This document shows positions 56,157-64,000 of a stretch of 64,000 nucleotides of DNA, one piece after another (positions within the stretch are counted from its first letter, which is position 1; each line of letters opens with the position of its first letter). The position numbers and the translations under genes were made by a program. Below the pieces are notes generated by a model. That model was not told the origin of the DNA, did not search any database, and saw nothing but the letters and a program-made list of their open reading frames with translations. This stretch comes from Aquabacterium fontiphilum (GTDB lineage Bacteria > Pseudomonadota > Gammaproteobacteria > Burkholderiales > Burkholderiaceae_C): the NCBI RefSeq assembly GCF_009909205.1, contig NZ_JAAAPN010000006.1, forward strand, positions 1-64,000. Direction: 5' to 3'.

Positions 56157-58478
56157 TCAAGGTCGCCCGACAAACAGCATCAGCGTGGCGCCCCGCACCG
56201 GGCTGTAGCCAACAGCCCCATACACGGGGCCGATCGCGGTGTCGGCACCCAGATACAGGCTGCCGCCCCAGCGCAGGCGGCCCTTGCCGACATCTTCGAA
56301 TCGGTCCCACGCATTGCCGGCCTCCAGACTGCTGCCGAAGTACGTTCCGCGCGTGAGGCTCATGTCGGTCAGGCGGATGCGGTAGCCCAGGCGCACCACG
56401 CCGACCTGCGGCCCGCTGATCTGGAAGGGGGCGTAGCCCGAGAGCTGCTGAAAACCGCCCAAGCCGAATCGGGGGACCTCTGGTTGCGCACCGTCACTGA
56501 GCGCCAGCCGGCCATGCAGCGACCAGGTGTGCAGGCCCCAGGTGTGAACGGCCTGCGCCTGCAACTGCAGTGCGCGCGTGTCACCACTGTCGATGTCCGA
56601 GCCACCACGGCGGGCCAGTTCGCCCTGGAACCATTGCCCCTCGATGCGCCAGCCGGACAGCGGAAAGAAGGCGTGATCAAGCTGATCGAACACGGCCCTG
56701 AGGCGCCAGCCCTGTTCGCGCCACCGCTGGACGTCCAGGCCCTCGCCACCGCGGCTGCGCACAAAGGCATCGGACACCAGCTCCGGGTCGTCCCGGTGCC
56801 ATTGGCGTACCCACCCCAGGCGCCACTCGCCCAACTCGCGCCAGTTCAGTCCGCCATCCAATGCGATCTCGCTGCCCTGACGCCGCACCTGAGCGGCCCG
56901 GGCGCCGTCGGGATCATCGTGGAAGTCGAGGGTCCGCCGCTGGGTGGCTGCCGATGCCGACAAGAAGGCGCTCAGGCCGTCAGGTAGCTGGATCACCAGC
57001 GGCCGCCACCACTCCGTGCTCAGGGCCGGCGCCGTGCCCAGACGCGCGAAGTTGCGCCACTCACTCCCATTGGCGTCGGCCCAGTGACGGGTGTGTACCA
57101 GCTTGAGGTTGAAGCTGCTGCGGCCACGGTTGTCGGCGCTGAAGTCCATGCCCAACTGCAGATAGTCGGGACCCCAGGGCTTGTCCTGCAGGTCGAACAC
57201 CAGCCCCTGTCCGCCGTCGGGCGCCGGCACCAGCCGGTAGTCTGTGCGCAGGTAGTCACCTGTGGCGGCCAGGGTGACGAGGTCCTTCTCGGCGCGGGTC
57301 ACGTCAAACAACTGGCCCGGCTGCGTGCGCAGAATGTCAGGCCGCGCCCCGGGATGGGTCAGCTTCGAGCCTTCAAAGCGCACGAACTGCAACGGCCCGG
57401 GGGTGGGCAGGCGCAGCATCCGTTGCGACCGCCAGCGGGCGTACTCGGCCTCGGAGACCTTGAGGTCCTGCATGCGCAACACCATCGCCTCGGCCTGGGT
57501 TTCACCCAGCGTGACGAACTCGACCGCACGGGTGAAGTCGGCAGCCGTGAGCCCATCGAGCTGCGGGGAGATCAGCACATCGCCCGGGGTGAGCGTGGCC
57601 AGGCTGCGCTGCACGTTCTGCTCGGTCAGGATGTTGATCATCTGGGCCGTCACGCCTGTGAACGTCGACAGGGTGTCGCGCGGCGCCAGCGGCGTGCCCA
57701 CATTGACGACGATCAGGCGCTGGGCGCCCATGCCGCGGGCCACATCGACTGGCGTGTTGTTGACCAGACCGCCATCACCAAGGATCCGGCCCTTCACCTC
57801 GACCGGCGCGAAGATTCCGGGCACGGACATGGAGCTGCGCAAGGCGATGGCCAGGTCGCCCTGCTCCATCACCAGAGCCTGGCCGGTTTCCATGTCGGTG
57901 GCCACCGCCCTGAACGGGATGGGCAGCTTGTCGAAATGATCGGCGTGGCTGGCTGGCAGCGTGAGCCGCCGCAGATGGGATTCCAGCACCCGGCTTGACA
58001 GCGAGCCCAGCGGCGCCAGCAGCCCATCGCGCCCGACGCCCACCTCGATCAGGGGCGAAACCTCGAAATCCTGCTCCTTGCGCCGCTGCGACAGGTCTGG
58101 CCGGTCCACGCGGCTGGCGAAGACATTGCCCCAATCGAGACGGCGCACCTCTGCCTCGATCTGGGTGGCCGTCAGCCCGCTGGCATACAGGCCGCCCACG
58201 ATGGCTCCCATGGAGGTGCCGGCAATCACGTCGACCGGAATGCGTTCGCGCTCCAGTACCTTGAGCACGCCGACATGGGCGAGCCCCCGGGCGCCGCCGC
58301 CGGACAGGACCAGACCCACCCTTGGGCGATCCGGCAGCGCGTCGCCCTGCGGCCCAGACAAAGGTGGCGCCGCATGGGCAGCGCCCGACAGGGCGCACGC
58401 CACCCAGACGCCGACCGCCACCTTGTGGCATGCGGCACGCAGAAGCGGGAGAACGGCAGAACGCAGCATGGCGGCCAT
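56157..58478 (-). CDS. patatin-like phospholipase with C-terminal outer-membrane barrel (PlpD-like)
   Basis: The protein has 773 residues with a signal peptide (KVAVGVWVACALSGAAHA). The patatin domain (residues 50-350) shows the oxyanion hole GGGARGLAHVGVLK, the nucleophile Ser in GTSMGAIVGGLYASG, and the catalytic Asp in GRILGDGGLVNNTPVDVARGMGA. It is followed by a POTRA-like stretch (FEGSKLTHPGARPDIL to GDYLRTDY) and a beta-barrel of the Omp85/ShlB type reaching the C-terminus. This is the layout of PlpD, a type Vd autotransporter of Pseudomonas that exports a lipase. Whether the patatin part is released or stays attached is not visible. Confidence 0.9.
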   Translation of the reverse strand: MAAMLRSAVLPLLRAACHKVAVGVWVACALSGAAHAAPPLSGPQGDALPDRPRVGLVLSGGGARGLAHVGVLKVLERERIPVDVIAGTSMGAIVGGLYASGLTATQIEAEVRRLDWGNVFASRVDRPDLSQRRKEQDFEVSPLIEVGVGRDGLLAPLGSLSSRVLESHLRRLTLPASHADHFDKLPIPFRAVATDMETGQALVMEQGDLAIALRSSMSVPGIFAPVEVKGRILGDGGLVNNTPVDVARGMGAQRLIVVNVGTPLAPRDTLSTFTGVTAQMINILTEQNVQRSLATLTPGDVLISPQLDGLTAADFTRAVEFVTLGETQAEAMVLRMQDLKVSEAEYARWRSQRMLRLPTPGPLQFVRFEGSKLTHPGARPDILRTQPGQLFDVTRAEKDLVTLAATGDYLRTDYRLVPAPDGGQGLVFDLQDKPWGPDYLQLGMDFSADNRGRSSFNLKLVHTRHWADANGSEWRNFARLGTAPALSTEWWRPLVIQLPDGLSAFLSASAATQRRTLDFHDDPDGARAAQVRRQGSEIALDGGLNWRELGEWRLGWVRQWHRDDPELVSDAFVRSRGGEGLDVQRWREQGWRLRAVFDQLDHAFFPLSGWRIEGQWFQGELARRGGSDIDSGDTRALQLQAQAVHTWGLHTWSLHGRLALSDGAQPEVPRFGLGGFQQLSGYAPFQISGPQVGVVRLGYRIRLTDMSLTRGTYFGSSLEAGNAWDRFEDVGKGRLRWGGSLYLGADTAIGPVYGAVGYSPVRGATLMLFVGRP

Positions 58479-58562
58479 TGTGCCGCGTCAAGGCCCCAGG
58501 GCGTCAAAGGCCCGCAGCGCGCGCGCTGTTGATCTGGGTCATGGCGGCGCAGGCCGAACAAG

Positions 58563-58597
58563 GGTCAGATAGAGGTACCCGAAGGGGGTATCTGACC
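58563..58597 (+). promoter_or_regulatory. inverted repeat and alternative hairpins in leader of DUF3149 miniprotein
   Basis: GGTCAGATA (58563-58571) and TATCTGACC (58589-58597) are perfect 9-base complements with a 17-base spacer. An internal TACCC/GGGTA pair (58576-58580 and 58586-58590) would compete with the outer stem because both use bases 58589-58590. The element ends right at the Shine-Dalgarno GGAG of the ATG at 58608. It could be an mRNA switch or a DNA operator. Confidence 0.45.
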
Positions 58598-58607
58598 GGA
58601 GACCAAC

Positions 58608-58775
58608 ATGCAAGCCTGGATTGACTTCTTCACCACCGACTACGGCCTCATGAGCTTGGCCGTGATTGCCTTCATGTTTGTGATGCTGGGCTACATCGGC
58701 TGGTTTGTGAACAAGCACGTCAAGGCCGACACGGAGGCGCATGACCGCCTCGTGAAAGAAGGCCGCGCCACCTGA
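58608..58775 (+). CDS. DUF3149-like single-pass membrane miniprotein
   Basis: The frame is only 55 codons plus stop. The protein reads MQAWIDFFTTDYGLMSLAVI, then AFMFVMLGYIGWFVNKHVKADTEAHDRLVKEGRAT. It has one membrane helix (residues 14-35) and a charged C-terminal tail. This matches the small DUF3149 proteins of Betaproteobacteria, whose function is unknown. GGAG lies 7 bases upstream, and the leader has a notable inverted repeat. It is flanked by a divergent patatin gene and a convergent fcl gene. Confidence 0.82.
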   Translation: MQAWIDFFTTDYGLMSLAVIAFMFVMLGYIGWFVNKHVKADTEAHDRLVKEGRAT

Positions 58776-58783
58776 CAGCGGGT

Positions 58784-59719
58784 TCAGGCGTTGCCGTGGC
58801 GCTGCAGGAAATCGCGGTAAGCCAGGGCAATGCCCTCATCCAGATCGACGCGGGGGCGCCAGCCCAGCGCCGTCAGCTGTGAGACGTCCATCAGCTTGCG
58901 CGGCGTGCCGTCGGGCTTGCTGGTGTCGAAAGTGAGTCGACCCTCGAAGCCCACCACGCGGACGACCCGTTCGGCCAGTTCGCGGATCGACACATCGGTG
59001 CCGCAGCCCACGTTGATCAGCGGGCCGTCGTAGCCGCGCTCCATCAGGAACACACAGGCATCGGCCAGGTCGTCTGCGTAGAGGAACTCGCGCAGGGGCG
59101 TGCCCGTGCCCCACACCACCAGTTCGGCGTCTCCACGCTGCTTGGCTTCGTGCGCCTTGCGGATCAGTGCCGGCAGCACGTGGCTGTTGTTGAGGTCGTA
59201 GTTGTCGTTCGGACCGTACAGATTGGTGGGCATCGCGCTGGTGTACTGCCGCCCGTACTGCTGGTTGTAGGCCTCGGCCAGCTTGATGCCGGCGATCTTG
59301 GCGATCGCATACGGCTCATTGGTGGGCTCCAGCGGGCCGGTCAGCAGGTATTCCTCTTTCAACGGCTGGGGGGCCAACTTGGGATAGATGCAGCTGGAGC
59401 CCAGGAACATCAGCCGCTGCACGTCAGCCAGATGGGCGCCGTGGATCAGGTTGGCTTCGATGACCAGGTTCTGGTAGAGAAAGTCGGCGCGGTAGGTGTT
59501 GTTGGCATGGATGCCGCCCACCTTGGCCGCCGCGATGAACAAGTAGTCGGGCCTCTCGGCCCGCAGAAAGTCATGCACCGCCTGCTGGTTGAGCAGATCC
59601 AGCTCTTGCCGGCTGCGGGTGATCACGTTGGTGTAGCCCGCCGATTGCAGGCGGCGCACGATGGCGCTGCCCACCATGCCGCGGTGGCCGGCCACAAAAA
59701 TCCTGGCGGTGTTTTGCAT
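58784..59719 (-). CDS. fcl: GDP-L-fucose synthase
   Basis: The protein has 311 residues from the ATG at 59719. [19 protein letters not shown] is the Rossmann start. [74 protein letters not shown] (Tyr-x3-Lys) and [21 protein letters not shown] are strongly diagnostic of GDP-4-keto-6-deoxymannose epimerase-reductase. It makes GDP-L-fucose for surface glycans. The partner gmd (GDP-mannose 4,6-dehydratase) is not in the window next to it. It is isolated, 20 kb from the exopolysaccharide locus. Confidence 0.95.
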   Translation of the reverse strand: MQNTARIFVAGHRGMVGSAIVRRLQSAGYTNVITRSRQELDLLNQQAVHDFLRAERPDYLFIAAAKVGGIHANNTYRADFLYQNLVIEANLIHGAHLADVQRLMFLGSSCIYPKLAPQPLKEEYLLTGPLEPTNEPYAIAKIAGIKLAEAYNQQYGRQYTSAMPTNLYGPNDNYDLNNSHVLPALIRKAHEAKQRGDAELVVWGTGTPLREFLYADDLADACVFLMERGYDGPLINVGCGTDVSIRELAERVVRVVGFEGRLTFDTSKPDGTPRKLMDVSQLTALGWRPRVDLDEGIALAYRDFLQRHGNA

Positions 59720-59803
59720 GAAAGTGAGGCTCCTGAAGCGCCTCAGTATAGACAGGGCGCTCGCGACCTGCGCACGCATGTCGCGCCATGCCCCCGATCA
59801 GGC

Positions 59804-59835
59804 AAAAGGCCAGCGCGTGTGACGGCGCTGGCCTT
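59804..59835 (-). terminator. intrinsic terminator after the lipase gene
   Basis: On the minus strand AAGGCCAGCGC and GCGCTGGCCTT form an 11-base-pair perfect stem around an 8-base loop, followed by T-residues. It lies 36 bases after the stop of the lipase at 59871. Confidence 0.9.
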
Positions 59836-59870
59836 GTCCTAGTCAATGCGACAGCAGTCGCTGATGCGGA

Positions 59871-61196
59871 TCAGGGTTTGTAGGTGAGCGGCGCCAGCGA
59901 GTTGCCCGGAGCGATGCTGCTGCAGTTCTGCGGCGCTGCCTTGCCAGCAAAGCGGTCGTCCATCCAGGCGGTCGCCCACGGCAGCCAGTTGGCCATGGTC
60001 ACGAAGTGGCTCGTTCCCCACTCCTTGTGCTCCACCGGCACGCCCTTCTGGCAGAACTGACGCGCCAGCGCGCGAACATCGCCCGCCAGCATCACGCCAT
60101 CACCCGCCCCCCAGGTCGGCGAAGGCTTGGTGCCTTCCCAGATGCCGCCGGTGCCTTGACCAATCTGCAGCGGGATGTCAGGCGTGCCGCCAGTGCCCAT
60201 GATGACCTTGTTCACGGCCATGACGTACGGCTCGATCTTGGTGCGATCCTGGTACTCGGGCTTGACGAGGTCCTTCCAGGTGACGTTGCGGTACTGGCCC
60301 AGCACGTAGGCAATCGAGGCCTTCTGCATCTTGTTGTAGACCTCGACGCCACGCGCGGTCAGGTAAGGATGCAGGTCGATCTCATAGGCGCGCGCCACGC
60401 CGATGACGGCCATGGGCATCACACCGCCCCAGATGGGGGTGCCTTCGACATAGGTCAGGTTGTGCTCGGGGCTCACCAGCACACCGCCATAAGCCGCACC
60501 GATCAGGTTGGGCTTGAGGTCGGGCGCGTAGGTCGGCGCCAGCTCGGCAGCCCAACCGGTGGCGATGGCGCCGCCAGAGTAGCCCATCATCGCCACCTTG
60601 GCATCGCGGGCCAGGTTGAGTTGCGGCGCATTGAGGGCCGCGCGAATCGAATCCAAGGTGTTGTAACCGTACTCAGGGCCGGCGGCGAAATTGGCTTTCT
60701 GCCCCTGGGTGTCAGAAATGACGACGGTGTAGCCGTTCTTCACATACTTGCCAAAGAGCACGGTTTCGACGGCGGGCAGCAGGTCAGGCAGGCGCTTGCC
60801 GCCAGCGTAGGCGCGCGAAGGACCGTCTTCCGGGTTCAGCGAGTCATAGAACGATTGGTAAGACACCACCTTGTTCTTGTTCGCACAGCTGGCCTTGCTG
60901 CAGTCTGGCGTGAAGATGGTGGTGACGTTGGCCGCGGGTCGCAGCAGGGCGTCGGTCGACCGGTAGACCAGTTGCGTGGCCTGGAGGGTCGTCTTGATGC
61001 CAGCGATGTACACCGAGATCGTGCGGCTCTTGAGCACGGTGCCCGGAGCGAAGTCGGCCAACGGGGTGCTGCCGGTGTACTGGAAGAACGGATCCGGGGT
61101 GGTGGTGGCGCTGGCCACGTTTGGCAGCATGAGCGCGGCGACGGCGAGCTGAGCAGCGGTCAGCGCAAGCGGGCGGGTGTTCAAGCGAAATCGCAT
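59871..61196 (-). CDS. secreted lipase (LIP family)
   Basis: The protein has 441 residues with a signal peptide (ALTAAQLAVAALMLPNVASA). The nucleophile elbow is VAMMGYSGGAIATGWAAE (Gly-Tyr-Ser-Gly-Gly). The Asp in GDGVMLAGD and the His in WGTSHFVTM are candidate catalytic residues. YVKNGYTVVISDTQGQKANFAAGPEYGYNTLDSIRAAL is typical of the secretory lipase (LIP) family of alpha/beta hydrolases. Two or more Cys pairs (TPDCSKASC; C-terminal FCQKG, QNCSS) suggest disulfides. It is monocistronic with its own terminator, and is probably an extracellular enzyme for lipid scavenging. Substrate not known. Confidence 0.88.
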   Translation of the reverse strand: MRFRLNTRPLALTAAQLAVAALMLPNVASATTTPDPFFQYTGSTPLADFAPGTVLKSRTISVYIAGIKTTLQATQLVYRSTDALLRPAANVTTIFTPDCSKASCANKNKVVSYQSFYDSLNPEDGPSRAYAGGKRLPDLLPAVETVLFGKYVKNGYTVVISDTQGQKANFAAGPEYGYNTLDSIRAALNAPQLNLARDAKVAMMGYSGGAIATGWAAELAPTYAPDLKPNLIGAAYGGVLVSPEHNLTYVEGTPIWGGVMPMAVIGVARAYEIDLHPYLTARGVEVYNKMQKASIAYVLGQYRNVTWKDLVKPEYQDRTKIEPYVMAVNKVIMGTGGTPDIPLQIGQGTGGIWEGTKPSPTWGAGDGVMLAGDVRALARQFCQKGVPVEHKEWGTSHFVTMANWLPWATAWMDDRFAGKAAPQNCSSIAPGNSLAPLTYKP

Positions 61197-61393
61197 CAGG
61201 GTCTCCTGGAGTCACGGGTATGCGTTAAATCCGCACCAGTTTCCGCACCCCATCACCGGCGAGACTGTCGCCTGATGGTCATTCGTTGGCCACAAGCCTC
61301 GCATCTCAGGGTTAGACCGGGGCTGGCGGGCCTGCTCAGCACCCAGACAAACCCGGTTTGATCAGCAAATCATCCCTGAGCGATGGGCCCGGA

Positions 61394-62515
61394 TCAGGCG
61401 CGCAACAAGGCGGCTCCTTTGATCTGGGCATACACCGACTGCCCCACCTGCAGGTCAAGCGCCTGCGCCGAGCGGGCCGTGACGCGCGCCAGCACCGCCT
61501 GCCTCGGCGCCAGCGCCAGACGCAGCATCACGCTGCCCGCGCCGTCGTCTCGCGCGGCTTCGACCACGGCAGGCACGATATTGAGAATGCTGCTGTCGAC
61601 GGCGCGACTGAGGGCCACGCTGACATCCCGCGCCAGCACCCGCAGACGCACGGTCTGCCCGACCTCGGCCGGCACCCGGCGTACCCAGAGACCGGGCGCC
61701 TCCCTCGATGCACCGTCGCCTCCAGGCGCCCAGGTCAGCAGGCTCAGCCCATGCACCTCGTCATGGCCGCGCACCTGCAACGACAACACAGCTGCCGCGT
61801 CGTCCAGCGCCGCCAGCGGTGTATCCGCACGCGACATCAGCGCCAGCGCCGGGCCGGCCGCCTGGACGCGGCCCTGCGCCATCAGCACGAGGTGATCCGC
61901 CAGACGGGCTGCCTCATCCAGCGCATGGGTGACATAGACGATGGGCCGCCCACCCCGAGCCAGGGCCTCCAGATAGGGCAGCACTTCGGCCTTGCGTGCG
62001 GCGTCGAGCGCCGACAGAGGTTCATCCATCAACAGCACGGCCGGGCTTGTCAGCAAAGCCCGCGCGATGGCCACCCGCTGCCGCTCGCCCCCCGACAGCC
62101 CTTGCGGGCGCCGCTTCAGCAGATGGCCAATGCCCAGCAGAGACACGGCTTCGTCCAGCGTGGTGTGACGCTGGGCAGGCGGCACGCGGCGGTGACCATA
62201 CAACAGGTTGGCGCGCACATCGAGGTGCGCAAACAGGCTGGCCTCCTGAAAAACCATGCCCAGCGGACGTTCGTGTACAGGCAGCCACCGGCCTTGGGCG
62301 TCGTCTTGCCACACCTGGCGGCCAACACGGACGCGGCCGCGCGCGCGCGTGAGCCCGGCCAGCGCACGCAGCAAGGTGGTCTTGCCACAGCCCGAGGGCC
62401 CGAGCAACACGCTGACACCCTGGGCCGGCAGTTGCAGGTCCACCGACAGCGCAAACCCCGGCAGGGTCAACTGCAACTGCGCTGCAATGCCGACCGGCTC
62501 GTGGGGCGCGCTCAC
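61394..62515 (-). CDS. modC: molybdate ABC transporter ATP-binding protein
   Basis: The protein has 373 residues from a GTG at 62515 that overlaps the modB stop (GTGA). The ATPase domain shows Walker [17 protein letters not shown], the Q-loop in MVFQEASLF, the signature [15 protein letters not shown], Walker [12 protein letters not shown], and the His loop YVTHALDEA. The C-terminal 130 residues include a molybdate-binding MOP/TOBE domain ([32 protein letters not shown]). It energises molybdate uptake with ModA and ModB. Confidence 0.95.
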   Translation of the reverse strand: MSAPHEPVGIAAQLQLTLPGFALSVDLQLPAQGVSVLLGPSGCGKTTLLRALAGLTRARGRVRVGRQVWQDDAQGRWLPVHERPLGMVFQEASLFAHLDVRANLLYGHRRVPPAQRHTTLDEAVSLLGIGHLLKRRPQGLSGGERQRVAIARALLTSPAVLLMDEPLSALDAARKAEVLPYLEALARGGRPIVYVTHALDEAARLADHLVLMAQGRVQAAGPALALMSRADTPLAALDDAAAVLSLQVRGHDEVHGLSLLTWAPGGDGASREAPGLWVRRVPAEVGQTVRLRVLARDVSVALSRAVDSSILNIVPAVVEAARDDGAGSVMLRLALAPRQAVLARVTARSAQALDLQVGQSVYAQIKGAALLRA

Positions 62516-63219
62516 GTGGGCACCCCCTGTGCGCCCTGCCCCCCCGCCCGGCGTGCGTTCAGCAGGTACAGCGCCAGCATGACCAAAAAGCCAAATAGCA
62601 CCATGCCCCCGGCCAGCCAGTGGGCGTTGGCCCACTCCTGCGCCTCGACGTGACCATACAGGGCCACTGACAGCACGCGCGTGGCGCCGGGAATGTTGCC
62701 ACCGATCATCAGCACCACGCCGAACTCGCCTACGGTGTGCGCAAAACCGAGCACGGCCGCAGTCAGGAAGCCCGGGCGGGCCTGCGGCAAGGCCACCGTG
62801 ACGAACCGATCCCAGGGGGATGCGCGCAGGGTGGCCGCAACTTCGAGCGGCCGGGGGCCAATGGCCTCAAAAGCCTGCTGCAGTGGCTGCACCACGAATG
62901 GCAACGAGTGCAGCGTACACGCCACCACCAGGCCAGGAAAGGTGAAGGGCAAGAGCGCCATCCCCAGCGATTGCATGGCCTGCCCGATCGGGCCTTGCGG
63001 GCCCAGCAGCACCAGCAGGTAAAAACCGATGACCGTGGGCGGCAGCACCAGGGGCAAGGCCACCACCGCCGCCACGGGGCCTTTCAAGGCCGAACGCGTG
63101 CGGGCCAGCCACCACGCAATGGGCGTGCCGATCAGCAGCAGCAACACGGTGGTGGTTGCCGCCAGTCGGGCGGTCAGCCACAGGGCCTGCCAGTCTTCAG
63201 GGTTCAGCGGCAAGGCCAT
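62512..63219 (-). CDS. modB: molybdate ABC transporter permease
   Basis: The protein has 235 residues with five or six membrane helices. [34 protein letters not shown] and the EAA loop [36 protein letters not shown] are the ModB hallmarks. It continues with [35 protein letters not shown]. It forms the membrane channel for molybdate. It overlaps modA by 23 bases and modC by 4 bases, so the operon is translationally coupled. Confidence 0.96.
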   Translation of the reverse strand: MALPLNPEDWQALWLTARLAATTTVLLLLIGTPIAWWLARTRSALKGPVAAVVALPLVLPPTVIGFYLLVLLGPQGPIGQAMQSLGMALLPFTFPGLVVACTLHSLPFVVQPLQQAFEAIGPRPLEVAATLRASPWDRFVTVALPQARPGFLTAAVLGFAHTVGEFGVVLMIGGNIPGATRVLSVALYGHVEAQEWANAHWLAGGMVLFGFLVMLALYLLNARRAGGQGAQGVPT

Positions 63220-63961
63220 ACCCCCAGGTCTGGATGATGTGGCGGGCTGGCGCCGATCGCAGGAAGCGCATCAGGGCTTCCGCCGCCTCCTGCCCCTGCC
63301 CCCGCCTGAGCAGCGCGGCGTCTTGGCGGATCGGGCTGTACAGGCGCTCGGGCACCACCCAATGCGAGCCGCGCGCTTGCTGGCCCGGCACGGTCACCTG
63401 CGACCACGCCACCAGGCCCAGCTCAGCATTGCCGGTGGAGACAAACTGGAAAGCCTGGGCGATGTTCTCGCCCTGCACGAAGCGCGGCCTCAGGTGTTCC
63501 AGCAGGCCCAGAGCCTGCAGCGTCTCGATGGCGGCCGTCCCATAGGGCGCCAGCTTCGGATTGGCCAGCGCCAGCCGCTGGAAGCGGCCTTCGCGCAGCA
63601 CCCGCCCGTCCGCATCGATCAAGCCCGGCTGCGCGCTCCACAGCACGAGCTTGCCCAGCGAGTAAGTGAATGGGCTGCCTGGCACGGCCAGCCCCTCGGC
63701 CACCAGCTTCCTCGGCGTCTCGTCATCGGCCGACAGCAACACCTCGAATGGTGCGCCATTGCGAATCTGGAGGTAGAGCTTGCCGGTGGAAGCCGTCGAG
63801 ACCCGCACCGTGTGCCCGGTCTGCGCGGCAAAGGCCTGCGCGATCTGCTGAAACGGGGCGGCGAAGTTGGCCGCCACCGCCACCTGCACCGTCGCCGCCA
63901 TCGGTTGACCCCAGGCCAACGAGAGGATCAGCGCCACGCCGATCAAGCCGCATCGTGTCAT
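63197..63961 (-). CDS. modA: molybdate ABC transporter substrate-binding protein
   Basis: The protein has 254 residues from the ATG at 63961 with a signal peptide ([20 protein letters not shown]). The ModA pattern is clear: [76 protein letters not shown] and [11 protein letters not shown]. It binds molybdate in the periplasm and delivers it to ModBC. It is the first gene of modABC; the promoter lies in the last 39 bases of the window or beyond. Confidence 0.95.
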   Translation of the reverse strand: MTRCGLIGVALILSLAWGQPMAATVQVAVAANFAAPFQQIAQAFAAQTGHTVRVSTASTGKLYLQIRNGAPFEVLLSADDETPRKLVAEGLAVPGSPFTYSLGKLVLWSAQPGLIDADGRVLREGRFQRLALANPKLAPYGTAAIETLQALGLLEHLRPRFVQGENIAQAFQFVSTGNAELGLVAWSQVTVPGQQARGSHWVVPERLYSPIRQDAALLRRGQGQEAAEALMRFLRSAPARHIIQTWGYGLAAEP

Positions 63962-64000
63962 GCAAGGACTATATCGTGAGGGGCGCAAGAAAAAAGGGCC

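Overview
This window is high-GC DNA with dense, mostly overlapping genes and no mobile elements, CRISPR array or rRNA. The gene content (exosortase B with EpsI, EpsF and EpsG, many PEP-CTERM proteins, CreA, Spy/CpxP-like protein, FKBP-type isomerase next to ispH, cheR-cheD-cheB) points to a betaproteobacterium of the order Burkholderiales, probably in the Rubrivivax/Leptothrix/Aquabacterium/Comamonadaceae neighbourhood. That placement is inference from gene content, not from a marker-gene comparison.

Layout. (1) 1-5178: sugar-nucleotide supply. There is a 5' fragment of mannose-1-phosphate guanylyltransferase and a second nucleotidyltransferase on the minus strand, and a compact dTDP-L-rhamnose operon (rfbB-rfbD-rfbA-rfbC) on the plus strand. 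(2) 5182-16057: a PEP-CTERM island. Three tandem paralogous PEP-CTERM genes on the minus strand face a four-gene operon that resembles the mycobacterial decaprenylphosphoryl-arabinose pathway (membrane protein, HAD-UbiA fusion, DprE1-like oxidase, DprE2-like reductase). This is followed by three more PEP-CTERM genes and one unrecognised membrane-anchored protein. (3) 16173-37607: a large exopolysaccharide locus in two halves. The plus-strand half encodes UDP-glucose dehydrogenase, a Wzx-like flippase, two acyltransferases around an SGNH-like protein, a glycosyltransferase and a lipoprotein glycosidase. The minus-strand half is a nine-gene operon: exosortase B, EpsI, three glycosyltransferases, EpsF, EpsG, a secreted glycosidase and a Wzy-like polymerase. 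A UDP-glucuronate 4-epimerase and a second UDP-glucose dehydrogenase close the locus.

(4) 37703-46077: housekeeping and stress genes. These are a two-component system with a metal-rich Spy/CpxP-like protein, a long-leader small ORF/IF-1/RRM RNA-binding operon of cold-shock appearance, katG, a zinc-ribbon metallopeptidase, creA and tRNA-Ser(CGA). (5) 46131-51614: serS, ispH, an FKBP-type isomerase, radC, an Smr protein, a seventh PEP-CTERM gene and a truncated hemoglobin. (6) 51619-56140: a diguanylate cyclase/FlhG-like ATPase/globin operon divergent from cheR-cheD-cheB, which has a flagellar sigma-28-like promoter. (7) 56157-64000: a PlpD-like patatin, a DUF3149 miniprotein with a hairpin leader, an isolated GDP-fucose synthase, a secreted lipase and the molybdate transporter modABC.

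How it fits together. Regions 1-3 read as one cell-surface programme. Activated sugars (GDP-mannose, dTDP-rhamnose, UDP-glucuronate/galacturonate, possibly GDP-fucose) feed a Wzx/Wzy-type exopolysaccharide. Exosortase B processes PEP-CTERM proteins that are thought to associate with that matrix. The polyprenyl-arabinose-like cassette lying among the PEP-CTERM genes suggests an extra glycan donor for the envelope or for these proteins. The initiating sugar-phosphate transferase and the outer-membrane exporter (Wza) were not found in the window.
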